A stretch of DNA of 64,000 nt from Flavobacterium praedii (GTDB taxonomy: Bacteria > Bacteroidota > Bacteroidia > Flavobacteriales > Flavobacteriaceae). Numbering within the stretch: position 1 is the stretch's first letter; the number at the start of each line of letters is the position of its first letter. Made by a program: the position numbers and the translations under genes. Under the pieces are notes generated by a model, which was not told the DNA's origin, did not search any database, and saw nothing but the letters and a program-made list of their open reading frames with translations. This document shows positions 26,890-35,224 of the stretch, piece by piece. The stretch lies in the NCBI RefSeq assembly GCF_026810365.1, contig NZ_CP113948.1:3689501-3753500 (forward strand). Reading direction: 5' to 3'.

Positions 26890-28065
26890 CTAAACGAAAA
26901 ATTTAAAATTTGTATTAATACTTTGGTGTAAGATAATTGTAGCGGCTCCACTCCATGCGCAAAACGGAACACCATTTGGTAGTTTCGTTTCACTATTGAA
27001 GTTTTCATAAAAGCTATAATCATCAATTGCATTGGCTATATTTATGGCATTTAATAGCGTTAAGGCTTCCTTCTTTTTATCTTTCGAAAGTAATGCCAAG
27101 CCAAAGAATCCATTCACCATAGGCCAACTGCCCCCGTTATGAAACTCATTTGGATAATTCCTAAATTCATATTTACAATTATTTTTCAGCAAGTTCCAAT
27201 CTAAATCATGTTCTTCAATTGGAGGCCAAAAAGCAGGTATTAATTGTAAAGGCCTTTCACTTGAAAGTTTTAAGGCGTGTTTTAGAATACTTTCTTGAAA
27301 ATTTTGATCACCAATATTCAAATACAAAGCAAGGGAATTGGCAAAAGCATCAAATTGTTTTTTATAACCAGCAGGAGAAAAGGAACAAGGCATAAATTCT
27401 TGAATATTAGCTTCGTCATATGCTCTTTCATGGTATTTCTCTCCAACTGATTTTGGAGTGAAATTAATTTCAATTTGCTCTTTTATTTTTTCAATTTTAG
27501 AAGCAATCAAACTGTCTTTTGCAAAATAGTTATAACTTTTAAGTGCCCAAATACGGAGTAATTGATCGTATAAAACATAACCATCTGTTATGTATTCGTC
27601 TGCCCAATTTCCTGAAAGCGGCACATACAATAAATGTTTATTATTAAATTCCCATGCCTCAAGTAGGTATAAACATTTTTGGATGCTGACTTGGTATTTT
27701 TTAACAAAAGCATCGTCTTTTTTATAAAAAGCAAATTGACAAATTCCGATGATAAACCAAGTTACGGCATCAACTCTACCAGCTAATCCGCCATAACTAA
27801 CTTCTATTTTGTCTCCTTTTGTCATTACATTTGAAGGAACAGTTCCGTTATGATGTTGATTATTACCTAATGTTTCCAATGTCTTTTGAAATGTTGCAAT
27901 CAAATCATCGTCTCCCGAAGCCAAAGCTGCTAATCCGCAAATCACGCCATCACGAGCCCAAACCCTTTTGTAATTGGAGATGTTTTGGGCGCTCGCCAAA
28001 AAACCATTGGATGAAGATACTTTTCTAAGTAAATCAATTGCTTTTAAATAATGTAAATCATTCAT
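26890..28065 (-). CDS. GH100-like glycoside hydrolase ((alpha/alpha)6 barrel), probable invertase
   Basis: 391 residues with no signal peptide, so cytosolic. Similar in pattern to the GH100 neutral/alkaline invertase and amylo-alpha-1,6-glucosidase group: VWARDGVICGLAALASGDDDL near the N-terminus (a catalytic Asp is expected in WARDG), GRVDAVTWFIIGICQF in the middle, and NEFHNGGSWPMVNGFFGLALL followed by GVPFCAWSGAATIILHQ near the end. It lies between the MFS transporter gene (4 bases) and the PfkB kinase gene (1 base). Hydrolysis of sucrose to glucose and fructose fits both neighbours, but other fructose-containing sugars are possible. Fold assignment is good, substrate is inference. Confidence 0.78.
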   Translation of the reverse strand: MNDLHYLKAIDLLRKVSSSNGFLASAQNISNYKRVWARDGVICGLAALASGDDDLIATFQKTLETLGNNQHHNGTVPSNVMTKGDKIEVSYGGLAGRVDAVTWFIIGICQFAFYKKDDAFVKKYQVSIQKCLYLLEAWEFNNKHLLYVPLSGNWADEYITDGYVLYDQLLRIWALKSYNYFAKDSLIASKIEKIKEQIEINFTPKSVGEKYHERAYDEANIQEFMPCSFSPAGYKKQFDAFANSLALYLNIGDQNFQESILKHALKLSSERPLQLIPAFWPPIEEHDLDWNLLKNNCKYEFRNYPNEFHNGGSWPMVNGFFGLALLSKDKKKEALTLLNAINIANAIDDYSFYENFNSETKLPNGVPFCAWSGAATIILHQSINTNFKFFV

Positions 28066-28069
28066 TATG

Positions 28070-29446
28070 CTATACTTTATTTTGATGTTTTACTTTAATG
28101 AACAGCGTTAATAAGGCACCAATGATTAAGAATAATCCCGCTAAACGGATAACATTGATTGGATTTTTGCCTAATAAATCATATACAAAAAACTGCATAG
28201 TGACTATTTGTAGTGCCATTGGAATCACAATAAACATATTAAAAATTCCCATATATACGCCTCGTTTTTCTTTGGGAATTGAACCTGCCAATAATTGATA
28301 TGGCATAGACATCATTGAAGCCCATGAAATTCCCAAACCAAATGAATATAAATAAATGGTACTAATTTGTATTGATGTTCCAAATGGGTTATAAATATGA
28401 AAAAGCACATCTGTATTATTTAAATATGGAATAGCGAGCAATCCCAAACCTCCCAATGTTAAGGCTATAAAATGCACTCCTTTTGCTCCAATTTTATACG
28501 CTAACGGCACTAAGGCAAATGCGACCATAAAACAAATAATATTATAAGTTCCATTTAAATTTCCAGTCAAAAGCTGTGCTTTAGAAAACCCATCGGAAGT
28601 TGAGTCTGATGTATGAAAAATAGAAATGGATAATGTAGAAGTGATGTATTCCCAATAGCAAAACATAGCATACCAAGTAAAAAACATCATGGGTATAAGT
28701 TGACGCATTGTTTGGGGCATTGTTTTGAAAGCTTTTGTTATATCATTGAAGGTTCTAAATACAACATTCCCTTTTTCCTTTTCCCTTTTCATCACTTCTA
28801 ATTCTTGTTCTGTTGGAGGGTATTCTTTGGTGGTCAAAACAGAAATTAAAACGGATCCTATAGCAGCAACTGCTCCTATAAAAAAAGCCCAATAGGTATA
28901 AACGGGGATTCCGTTACTCATTTTGTCAGTAAAGGCAAACAAGCCTAAAGCAACTAAAATGGCAGGAGTGAAATTGGCCAATGTAATTCCTAAACCCGTA
29001 AAAAAACTTTGCATTAAAAAACCCAAGGAATGTTGTTCACTCACTAATTTGTCTGCAACAAAAGCACGATAAGGTTCCATGGCAATATTATTAGAAGCAT
29101 CAAGAATCCAAAGTAAACTTGCAGCCATCCACAAAGAAGAAGAGAAGGGCATGGCTATCAAAGCGATACTAGAAATCACAGCTCCAATTAGAAAAAAAGG
29201 TTTTCTGCGTCCAAATTTTGGAGACCATGTTCCATCGCTTATTGCTCCAATAATAGGTTGAATAATTAATCCTGTTATTGGGCCAGCAAGCCATAACATT
29301 GGTAAACTTGCTTCGTCAGCACCCAAGTATTTATAAATGGCGCTCATATTACTTTGTTGTAATCCGAAACTAAATTGAATTCCAAAAAATCCAAAATTCA
29401 TGTGCCATATTTGCCAAAAATTAAGTTTAGGTCTTTTGAAAGTCAT
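28070..29446 (-). CDS. MFS sugar symporter (SLC45/GPH sucrose-maltose type)
   Basis: 458 residues with 12 hydrophobic helices. The segments WLAGPITGLIIQPIIGAISD and GRRKPFFLIGAVI, the latter matching the RRRPF loop of sucrose and maltose carriers, and a long central loop (EYPPTEQELEVMKREKEKG) place it near plant sucrose carriers, SLC45 and the SuxC-type transporters. It should import a disaccharide with protons across the inner membrane. It sits in the operon between the glutaredoxin-like gene (3 bases) and the glycosidase gene (4 bases). The same trio of TonB receptor, MFS carrier and LacI regulator is known from the sucrose locus of Xanthomonas, which supports sucrose. Confidence 0.88.
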   Translation of the reverse strand: MTFKRPKLNFWQIWHMNFGFFGIQFSFGLQQSNMSAIYKYLGADEASLPMLWLAGPITGLIIQPIIGAISDGTWSPKFGRRKPFFLIGAVISSIALIAMPFSSSLWMAASLLWILDASNNIAMEPYRAFVADKLVSEQHSLGFLMQSFFTGLGITLANFTPAILVALGLFAFTDKMSNGIPVYTYWAFFIGAVAAIGSVLISVLTTKEYPPTEQELEVMKREKEKGNVVFRTFNDITKAFKTMPQTMRQLIPMMFFTWYAMFCYWEYITSTLSISIFHTSDSTSDGFSKAQLLTGNLNGTYNIICFMVAFALVPLAYKIGAKGVHFIALTLGGLGLLAIPYLNNTDVLFHIYNPFGTSIQISTIYLYSFGLGISWASMMSMPYQLLAGSIPKEKRGVYMGIFNMFIVIPMALQIVTMQFFVYDLLGKNPINVIRLAGLFLIIGALLTLFIKVKHQNKV

Positions 29447-29449
29447 AAC

Positions 29450-29809
29450 TTATTGTATTAGTTTTTTTAGAAAATCATCAAAGTTGATGTTGTTTGAAAA
29501 AATTTCACCGTATTTATCAATAACTGGAATGCCAAGATTATTTGTACTGATATTTGCCCTTTTTAATTTAGTAAGCATTTCATTAAGAGCTTGTTTGTCG
29601 GTATCGATGTCACAAAAAATAAAATCAATATTTTTTTCGATTAAAATATTTTTTGCACTTATGCAGTAATGACAATCTGGACTGCCGTAAATTATAATAA
29701 CTTTTTTTTGTTTTTCGACAATTTTTTCAGGTTTTGAAACAACTTGTGCATTCAAATTATATTGAAAAAGAGCGATAAAAAATAAAATCAAATACGAGAT
29801 TTTTTTCAT
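29450..29809 (-). CDS. Secreted glutaredoxin-like protein inside the sugar operon
   Basis: 119 residues. A signal peptide (MKKISYLILFFIALFQYNLNAQ) is followed by a glutaredoxin fold: KKVIIIYGSPDCHYCISAKNILIEKN with CHYC as redox pair, DIDTDKQALNEMLTKL, and the cis-proline loop NLGIPVIDKYGEIF. It ends three bases before the MFS gene and so is translated together with it. A thiol-disulfide protein in a carbohydrate operon is unexpected; it might act on cysteines of the receptor (which has a CCTR segment) or of another exported protein. The fold is clear, the role is unknown. Confidence 0.82.
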   Translation of the reverse strand: MKKISYLILFFIALFQYNLNAQVVSKPEKIVEKQKKVIIIYGSPDCHYCISAKNILIEKNIDFIFCDIDTDKQALNEMLTKLKRANISTNNLGIPVIDKYGEIFSNNINFDDFLKKLIQ

Positions 29810-29851
29810 TTTATAAAATTTAAAATTTTTTGTTAGTACTCATTTTTTAGA

Positions 29852-29886
29852 AACAATTCCCATGCTTTAGAGGCACAGGAATTGTT
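29852..29886 (-). other. Intercistronic hairpin after the TonB receptor gene
   Basis: AACAATTCC (29852-29860) and GGAATTGTT (29878-29886) form a 9-bp stem with a 17-nt loop but no T run on the minus strand. It probably stabilises the receptor part of the mRNA or sets its ratio to the downstream genes. Confidence 0.5.
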
Positions 29887-29921
29887 AACTAACTAATTAA
29901 CTAAACCAAATAATATTTATA

Positions 29922-32549
29922 TTAAAATCTATAAGACAAAGCCACTGAAGTAGACCTTCCAGGCATTGGTCTTGCTCTTACGTAATTAACTGTATTTTCC
30001 GTAATAGCCCCTTCTTCAGTTTCTGTAATTGCTAAGGTGTCAAATAAGTTGTTTACGGAGAAATTTGCTGACAATCCCTTTGTAATTCCAATTTCTACAA
30101 ATGCATTTGCAATTACAAAACCATTCATTATTAGTTCATTAGAATCTTGTGTATACGCTTTGGTTTGGCCAATAAAACTCAATCCAATCGTGTTTTTATC
30201 GCCTAAAAAGCTATAAGTTGGCATTAAATTATACATCAATTTTGGTTGTCTTCTTGGTTCATTTCCATTGTTATTACCAGATGTAATTTCAGCTTTAGTA
30301 TACGTTAAAGCTCCTCGCAAATTAAAATTATCGCTCACATTATAAGAGGATTCTAATTCTAAACCATACGATTTATAATTGTTTTTTATGATACTATTTG
30401 AAGTGGCTTCATAACCGCCTTGCTCGTCAGTTTTAGAATGGAAAGCAGTTGCATAAACATACCCTTTAGTAAATTTTTGTTTATACCCTAATTCGGCTTG
30501 TGTCAAAAAGTCTAATGAATTTATTTTATTGCCATCTGTGTAATCCAATCCAGAGAATAAAATACGATCTGCTTTTGCAGAAGCACCTTTACTATATCTA
30601 GCAAAAAGAGATTGTTTTTCGGTTAGTAAAAAATTGGCTCCAATAGTATAAGAAACATAATCATAGTCATAATGAACAGCAGTTTCATTTGCAGTGTTTA
30701 TAGCCGAAACACTTGTTTCGGGAACAGAAATGGAACCGTCATTATTGATGTCAAAAATGGTCTGTGCACTACCGGCAAAAGATCCAGAAACCTTTCCTAA
30801 GTCATAACGTAACCCACCTTCGAACGAAAGTTTGTCAGTAGCATCAATAGTTACATTTACATAAGGAGCAGAAACGTTGTATTGTGTGTCATAATTTCTG
30901 GTGCAACAATTACCCCAAGTAGGAACACCGTAAGCATACAGACCGTTTTCGGACAATAAATTACCAGTGGCATTTGTTACATTTATTAAACGTGGATTAT
31001 TATCCGACACTTCCTGTAAATAAGAATTCCACAACCAAGACATAGAAATATTTTGTATCGATTTGAAGAAACCAGCAGTGATTCCCACTTTGTCAAATTT
31101 TTTCGTTATTTTTAAATCATTCATGAAGTTACTTAAATCATTTAATTTTGTGTCAAACATGTGTATTCTGGCCACTAATCCATTTGGATTGTCAAACGGA
31201 GTTCCGCTGTTTGCATAGGTTAGACTTGAACCTACTCCAAACGAATTGGCTATTGTAGAGGATGAACCAACTTCTGCAGGGAATGGAGAAATAAACCCGC
31301 CACTATTTGCAGAATAACGAATATTATCATCTAATTTCCAACCTTGTTCTAGATTAAAAGAAGCATTAGCTCCGATTGATTTCGATACAGGGTTCATTCC
31401 ATCTGCAACATTTCCTCGTCTTAATTCTCCATCAGGGCCAAGTCCCACATTATGAGTCAAATATATAGATTGTAAAGCTCCTGTTGTAGCATCAAAACCA
31501 TTTACATTTCCCCAATTTGGGTTAGAATTTGTTCCTGTAACTTGTACTGGCATAGGCATATAGGCAACCGCTTTATCGTTTAAAAATTTGGCATAAACAG
31601 TTATTTTTCCGTTTTCAAATTCTTTTGTGATATTAAATTTTACTTGGCCTCCATTATTTGATGTAAAACCTGTTTTTCTGACTCCTTCGCCTGCTCTATA
31701 AAAACCACCTACATGAAAATATAAGCCATCCCCAATTTTTGCTCCATAATCTAAATCCGTTCTAAAATTATCGTAATCTAAACCAAAACTTGTTCTAACC
31801 GTACCTCCTTCGGTTTGCCCAGTTTTACTGATAAAATTTATGATTCCACCAGGAGAATTGGAAGATAAGGTTGAAGCTGATCCACCTCGAATGGCTTCGA
31901 TTCTGGCAACATTTCCGTCAAATCTTGTAAAAATGTCTGCTGTCGCAAAAGAGATATCGCCAAATAAAAGAACCGGAAGCCCATCTTCTTGAATTTGTAA
32001 ATATTTTGATCCACCAGACGAAATTGGCACCCCACGTACTGAAATGTTTGAGTTTCCTTCTCCTCCAGATGATTCAGAACGAATTCCTGGGATTGATCTA
32101 AAAATTTCTGCAGTTGATCTTGGAGCCGATTGTTCAATTTGTTTTGTATTAAGTGATGTAATTGAAAGGCTGGATTTTATTTTAGTTTTTTGACCAACAA
32201 CCCCTGTAACAATTATGTCATTTAATAGATTTGCATCTGGTGTTAATGAAATGTTTTGAATTGTATTTCCGTTTATGTTAACAGATGTTTGAGTTGTTTT
32301 ATATCCTATGTAGGATGCAATTATAACTATATTTTCATTTTGAAGATTAGAAAATTCGTAACTTCCCTCATCATTGGTTGAAGTTCCCTTTGCTGTATTT
32401 TGAATGGTAATATTTGCTCCTGAAATTGGTTTGCCATTCGCATCAGAAACAACCCCTGTAAGAGTTGAATTTTGGGAAAAAGACAAGTTAAATAACAATA
32501 GTGCAAAAACCAATTGTCCCCTTTTTAATAAATAAATGATTTTTTTCAT
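29922..32549 (-). CDS. TonB-dependent receptor with carboxypeptidase-like N-terminal domain
   Basis: 875 residues. Signal peptide (LVFALLLFNLSFSQ), CarboxypepD_reg-like domain (STLTGVVSDANGKPISGANITI, residues about 27-110), then plug (SAPRSTAEIFRSIPGIRSES, ISVRGVPISSGGSKYLQIQEDGLPVLLF) and 22-strand barrel ending in SVALSYRF with a terminal Phe. It takes up a ligand through the outer membrane with energy from TonB. No SusD partner gene is adjacent, so it works as a stand-alone receptor, as in the Xanthomonas sucrose system. It heads an operon with the glutaredoxin-like, transporter, glycosidase and kinase genes and is divergent from lacI. The FecA/CirA-like barrel can also serve siderophores, but context favours sugar. 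Confidence 0.92.
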   Translation of the reverse strand: MKKIIYLLKRGQLVFALLLFNLSFSQNSTLTGVVSDANGKPISGANITIQNTAKGTSTNDEGSYEFSNLQNENIVIIASYIGYKTTQTSVNINGNTIQNISLTPDANLLNDIIVTGVVGQKTKIKSSLSITSLNTKQIEQSAPRSTAEIFRSIPGIRSESSGGEGNSNISVRGVPISSGGSKYLQIQEDGLPVLLFGDISFATADIFTRFDGNVARIEAIRGGSASTLSSNSPGGIINFISKTGQTEGGTVRTSFGLDYDNFRTDLDYGAKIGDGLYFHVGGFYRAGEGVRKTGFTSNNGGQVKFNITKEFENGKITVYAKFLNDKAVAYMPMPVQVTGTNSNPNWGNVNGFDATTGALQSIYLTHNVGLGPDGELRRGNVADGMNPVSKSIGANASFNLEQGWKLDDNIRYSANSGGFISPFPAEVGSSSTIANSFGVGSSLTYANSGTPFDNPNGLVARIHMFDTKLNDLSNFMNDLKITKKFDKVGITAGFFKSIQNISMSWLWNSYLQEVSDNNPRLINVTNATGNLLSENGLYAYGVPTWGNCCTRNYDTQYNVSAPYVNVTIDATDKLSFEGGLRYDLGKVSGSFAGSAQTIFDINNDGSISVPETSVSAINTANETAVHYDYDYVSYTIGANFLLTEKQSLFARYSKGASAKADRILFSGLDYTDGNKINSLDFLTQAELGYKQKFTKGYVYATAFHSKTDEQGGYEATSNSIIKNNYKSYGLELESSYNVSDNFNLRGALTYTKAEITSGNNNGNEPRRQPKLMYNLMPTYSFLGDKNTIGLSFIGQTKAYTQDSNELIMNGFVIANAFVEIGITKGLSANFSVNNLFDTLAITETEEGAITENTVNYVRARPMPGRSTSVALSYRF

Positions 32550-32592
32550 GGTTTAAAATTGTATGATTAATAAATTTAACGTTAATTTATTG

Positions 32593-32620
32593 TAAATGTA
32601 CTTTTATCATGACTTTACAA
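32593..32620 (-). promoter_or_regulatory. Probable promoter of the sugar operon
   Basis: On the minus strand TTG (32620-32618), a 17-base spacer and TACATTTA (32600-32593) match the Bacteroidota promoter TTG / TAnnTTTG with one deviation, 43 bases before the receptor ATG. The two LacI-type operators lie just upstream of its -33 element. Confidence 0.5.
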
Positions 32621-32633
32621 TACAACAATTTTA

Positions 32634-32669
32634 TCGCAAACGTTTGCGAAAGTTACGCAAACGTTTGCG
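32634..32669. promoter_or_regulatory. Twin LacI-type operators
   Basis: CGCAAACGTTTGCG occurs twice, at 32635-32648 (extended by T/A to 32634-32649) and 32656-32669. Both are perfect palindromes with the central CG typical of LacI/GalR sites. Their centres are 21 bp apart, two helical turns, so two dimers would bind on the same face. They lie between the divergent receptor and lacI genes. Confidence 0.9.
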
Positions 32670-32706
32670 ATTTGAGATTGAGAAAAATAATTCTAATATT
32701 TGCTAA

Positions 32707-33735
32707 ATGAAAGAGACGACTCTAAAAGAAATTGCTGAAACATTAGGTATATCAATTACTACTGTTTCAAAAGCGTTAAAAAGCAAGCCAGATGTTAGTG
32801 AAAAAACCATAAAAAAAGTTCTTGCCTTAGCTGAAGAACTCAATTACATACCCAATAGTTTTGCGGTAAATCTTCGAACCAAGGAGTCAAAAACCATAGG
32901 ATTAATTATTCCCGAAGTAGTTCATCATTTTTTTTCCAATGTTATTAACGGTATTATAGCCGAAGCTGAGAAAAATGGATATTTAGTTATTATACTTCAA
33001 TCGAATGAGTCTTTAGAATTAGAAAAAAAACAGGTGGCGCTCTTACTAAACAAAAGAGTTGACGGGATTATAATGTCTCTTTCCAATGAGTCAAACAATG
33101 ATTCTCACATCAAGGAAATACTTAGAAAAGAAATACCTTTTGTTCAGTTTGATAAAATTTCAAAATTAATTCCGAGTTCGAAGGTTATTATAAATGATCA
33201 GAAAGCGGCTATGGAAGCAGTTCAACACTTGATTGATAAAGGGTGCAAAAAAATAGCACATATTCGAGGACCAGAAAATCCTCAAAATGCTATTGATCGT
33301 TTTTTGGGTTATAAAAAAGCTTTAGAAAAAAACAACATTCCGTATGATTCAAAATTGGTCTATACTTGTCAAAATGTTACTTTTAAAGAAGGAGTTGATT
33401 TTGCCAAACAAATTCTCGAGGAACATACTGATGTAGATGGAATTTTTGCAATCACAGATTTGGTTGCAGTTGGTGTTTTGGCATATTTTAATGAAAAAAG
33501 AGTTCAGGTTCCCAATCAAATAGCCGTAATTGGTTTTAGCAATTGGTTTATGGCGCAAGTAATAACCCCCAAATTGAGTACAGTTGAACAACCTAGTTAC
33601 GAAATGGGAGTTGCTGCCTTTACCTTATTACTCGAAGAAATGATTTCTAACAAAGATGGAGTTTCATTTTTACCGAGAACGATCGAGTTAGAAACAAGTG
33701 TTATCGAAAGAGACTCAAGTATGAAAAATAAATAA
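32707..33735 (+). CDS. LacI/GalR family transcriptional regulator of the sugar operon
   Basis: 342 residues. The N-terminal helix-turn-helix is TLKEIAETLGISITTVSKALKSKPDVSEKTIKKVL, with the hinge helix around YIPNSFAVNLRTKES, followed by a periplasmic-binding-protein-like effector domain (KTIGLIIPEVVHHFFSNVINGI, VDGIIMSLSN, DGIFAITDLVAVGVLAYF, STVEQPSYEMGVAAFTLLLEEM). It should bind the twin palindromes 38-73 bases upstream of its own start and respond to a sugar or sugar phosphate from the pathway. Self-control is likely because the operators lie within its own upstream region. The regulator type is certain; ligand is inferred. Confidence 0.95.
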   Translation: MKETTLKEIAETLGISITTVSKALKSKPDVSEKTIKKVLALAEELNYIPNSFAVNLRTKESKTIGLIIPEVVHHFFSNVINGIIAEAEKNGYLVIILQSNESLELEKKQVALLLNKRVDGIIMSLSNESNNDSHIKEILRKEIPFVQFDKISKLIPSSKVIINDQKAAMEAVQHLIDKGCKKIAHIRGPENPQNAIDRFLGYKKALEKNNIPYDSKLVYTCQNVTFKEGVDFAKQILEEHTDVDGIFAITDLVAVGVLAYFNEKRVQVPNQIAVIGFSNWFMAQVITPKLSTVEQPSYEMGVAAFTLLLEEMISNKDGVSFLPRTIELETSVIERDSSMKNK

Positions 33736-33764
33736 TCACTTTTTCGGTTAGTATATAAAAAAAA

Positions 33765-33794
33765 AGTGTTTTGGGATTAAACCACCAAAACACT
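33765..33794. terminator. Terminator between lacI and the glycogen-binding gene
   Basis: AGTGTTTTGG (33765-33774) pairs with CCAAAACACT (33785-33794); on the minus strand a run of nine T follows, so it mainly ends the 33777-34073 gene. It includes that gene's last codons. Confidence 0.8.
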
Positions 33795-34073
33795 GTTTTC
33801 TGCACCTGCAAAATCATTCCATTTGAAAGAATCAGCTTCGGGCTCGTTTACAAACGCTCCATCAACTACATACTTAAATTCATAAGAAGCATCTTTATCC
33901 AACTCGAAAGTTGCTTTAAAAGTACCATTTTTTAATTTGCTTAAAGCTCCTTCTTCAATACTCCAGTTATTAAAATCTCCAATAACCGATGCTTGATTTG
34001 CCGTTTTTGCCTCTACACTAAATGTAACTTTACAAACGGGCTTGGTTTTTATAAATTGTTTTTTGATTGACAT
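33777..34073 (-). CDS. Small glycogen-binding/isoamylase N-terminal (CBM48) domain protein
   Basis: 98 residues consisting almost only of one early-set immunoglobulin-like domain: KPVCKVTFSVEAKTANQASVIGDFNNWSIEEGALSKLKNGTFKATFELDKDASYEFKYVVDG. VIGDFNNW and YEFKYVVDG are the hallmarks of the CBM48/AMPK glycogen-binding domain. No catalytic domain is attached and there is no signal peptide, so it is a cytosolic stand-alone module that may bind glycogen or regulate a glycogen enzyme. It is convergent to lacI and divergent from the 2TM gene, with a 42-bp palindrome in the shared upstream region. Similar short proteins are common in flavobacteria. Confidence 0.88.
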   Translation of the reverse strand: MSIKKQFIKTKPVCKVTFSVEAKTANQASVIGDFNNWSIEEGALSKLKNGTFKATFELDKDASYEFKYVVDGAFVNEPEADSFKWNDFAGAENSVLVV

Positions 34074-34207
34074 AACTATTTCATTTTTAAAGTTATATCA
34101 AAGTAAATAAAAATATTCGAAGTTTTTTTAAACAAGTGAATTTTTAGTGTAAATGCAAAAAGCAATCCCTTTTTTTAATTATAAAATGAAATGAAACCTT
34201 CTAAATT

Positions 34208-34249
34208 TTGAATATTTATTTAGAAAACGTTTTCTTAATAAATATTCAA
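34208..34249. promoter_or_regulatory. 42-bp near-perfect palindrome in divergent promoter region
   Basis: Centred between 34228 and 34229, 20 of 21 base pairs match (only 34221/34236 fails). The core AGAAAACGTTTTCT (34222-34235) has the central CG of LacI/GalR-type operators. It lies between the divergent CBM48 gene (start 34073) and the 2TM gene (start 34306), so it is more likely an operator than a terminator. Confidence 0.6.
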
Positions 34250-34305
34250 TAATCACAATAGTGTCATTAAAAAAATAATTTTATCTTTATAAGCAAAAAT
34301 TAACC

Positions 34306-34638
34306 ATGGAAAAAGAGTTACACGAGCAATATGAATATGCAAGAAACCGATTAAAACAAAAGAAAAGGCTGTATTATCATTTTGTTTTATTTACTTTGAC
34401 AAGTTTATTTCTATTTACTGCAAATCGTTTTTTTGACATTGGTATTGATTCAAATTGGTGTATTTGGATAATTACTTTGTGGTTGTTTCTTTTTGTGTTG
34501 CATTTTATAAAAGTTTTTATCACAGATCGTTTTATGAATAAATATTGGGAGAGAGATCAGATAGATCGACTTGTTGCACTACAGCAAAAAAAGATAGCGC
34601 AATTGCAATCGAAAATTGAAGAGACTAATACTAAATAA
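34306..34638 (+). CDS. 2TM domain-containing protein
   Basis: 110 residues. Two hydrophobic helices (YHFVLFTLTSLFLFTANRFF, about 25-45, and NWCIWIITLWLFLFVLHFIKVFI, about 50-72) lie between a basic N-terminus (YARNRLKQKKRLYYH) and a C-terminal coiled-coil-like tail (RDQIDRLVALQQKKIAQLQSKIEE). This matches the 2TM domain found in Bacteroidota, sometimes attached to LytTR or histidine-kinase genes. Function is unknown. It ends 10 bases before the folA start and is likely co-transcribed with it. Confidence 0.82.
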   Translation: MEKELHEQYEYARNRLKQKKRLYYHFVLFTLTSLFLFTANRFFDIGIDSNWCIWIITLWLFLFVLHFIKVFITDRFMNKYWERDQIDRLVALQQKKIAQLQSKIEETNTK

Positions 34639-34648
34639 ATTCTGGAAT

Positions 34649-35131
34649 ATGATTATTATGATTGCTGCAGTAGCAGAAAACAATGCACTTGGAAAAAATA
34701 ATGAGTTAGTTTGGCACCTTCCAAATGATTTTAAAAGATTTAAAGCCTTAACAACGGGACATCATATTATTATGGGAAGAAAAACATTTGAAAGTTTTCC
34801 TAAACCACTTCCTAATCGCACGCATATTGTAATAACTCGTCAAAAAGACTATAGCCCAGAGGGATGTATAGTAGTTGATAGTATTGAAAAAGCATTAGCT
34901 ATTTGTCCAGAAAATGAAAATTCATTTATTATTGGTGGAGGTGAGATTTATACTTTAGGAATTTCCTTTGCGGATCAACTTGAGATCACGAAAGTGCATC
35001 ATACTTTTGAAGCAGATGCTTTTTTTCCTAAGATCAATACTCTAGAATGGAAGGAAATTAAATCAGCGTTTAATCCAATAGATGATAAACATAAATTTGA
35101 ATTTACATATCAGACATTCGTGAGGATTTAA
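34649..35131 (+). CDS. folA: Dihydrofolate reductase
   Basis: 161 residues from the ATG at 34649. This start gives E. coli numbering exactly: Trp22 and the catalytic Asp27 in VWHLPNDFKRF. The enzyme reduces dihydrofolate to tetrahydrofolate with NADPH. Further family parts are HHIIMGRKTFESFP, PNRTHIVITRQ and FIIGGGEIYTLGISFADQLEITKVHHTFEADAFFP. An upstream in-frame ATG at 34616 lies inside the preceding gene and adds 11 residues without similarity. Together with ThyA it closes the thymidylate cycle. Confidence 0.97.
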   Translation: MIIMIAAVAENNALGKNNELVWHLPNDFKRFKALTTGHHIIMGRKTFESFPKPLPNRTHIVITRQKDYSPEGCIVVDSIEKALAICPENENSFIIGGGEIYTLGISFADQLEITKVHHTFEADAFFPKINTLEWKEIKSAFNPIDDKHKFEFTYQTFVRI

Positions 35132-35171
35132 ATCACTTATTTTTTGTGTTTACATTTGAAAATTTATAAAC

Positions 35172-35201
35172 AAAAACATCCCTTCTAGAAGGGATGTTTT
35201 T
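35172..35201. terminator. Bidirectional terminator after folA
   Basis: A perfect 30-bp palindrome, 35172-35201, with core CATCCCTTCTAGAAGGGATG flanked by A5 and T5. It serves folA and the convergent membrane gene. Confidence 0.88.
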
Positions 35202-35224
35202 GTTAAAACGATTAGAGGAATGAC

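Noticed and set aside
29852..29886. Hairpin after the TonB receptor gene as a terminator
   Set aside because: No T run follows on the minus strand and tightly packed operon genes lie downstream.
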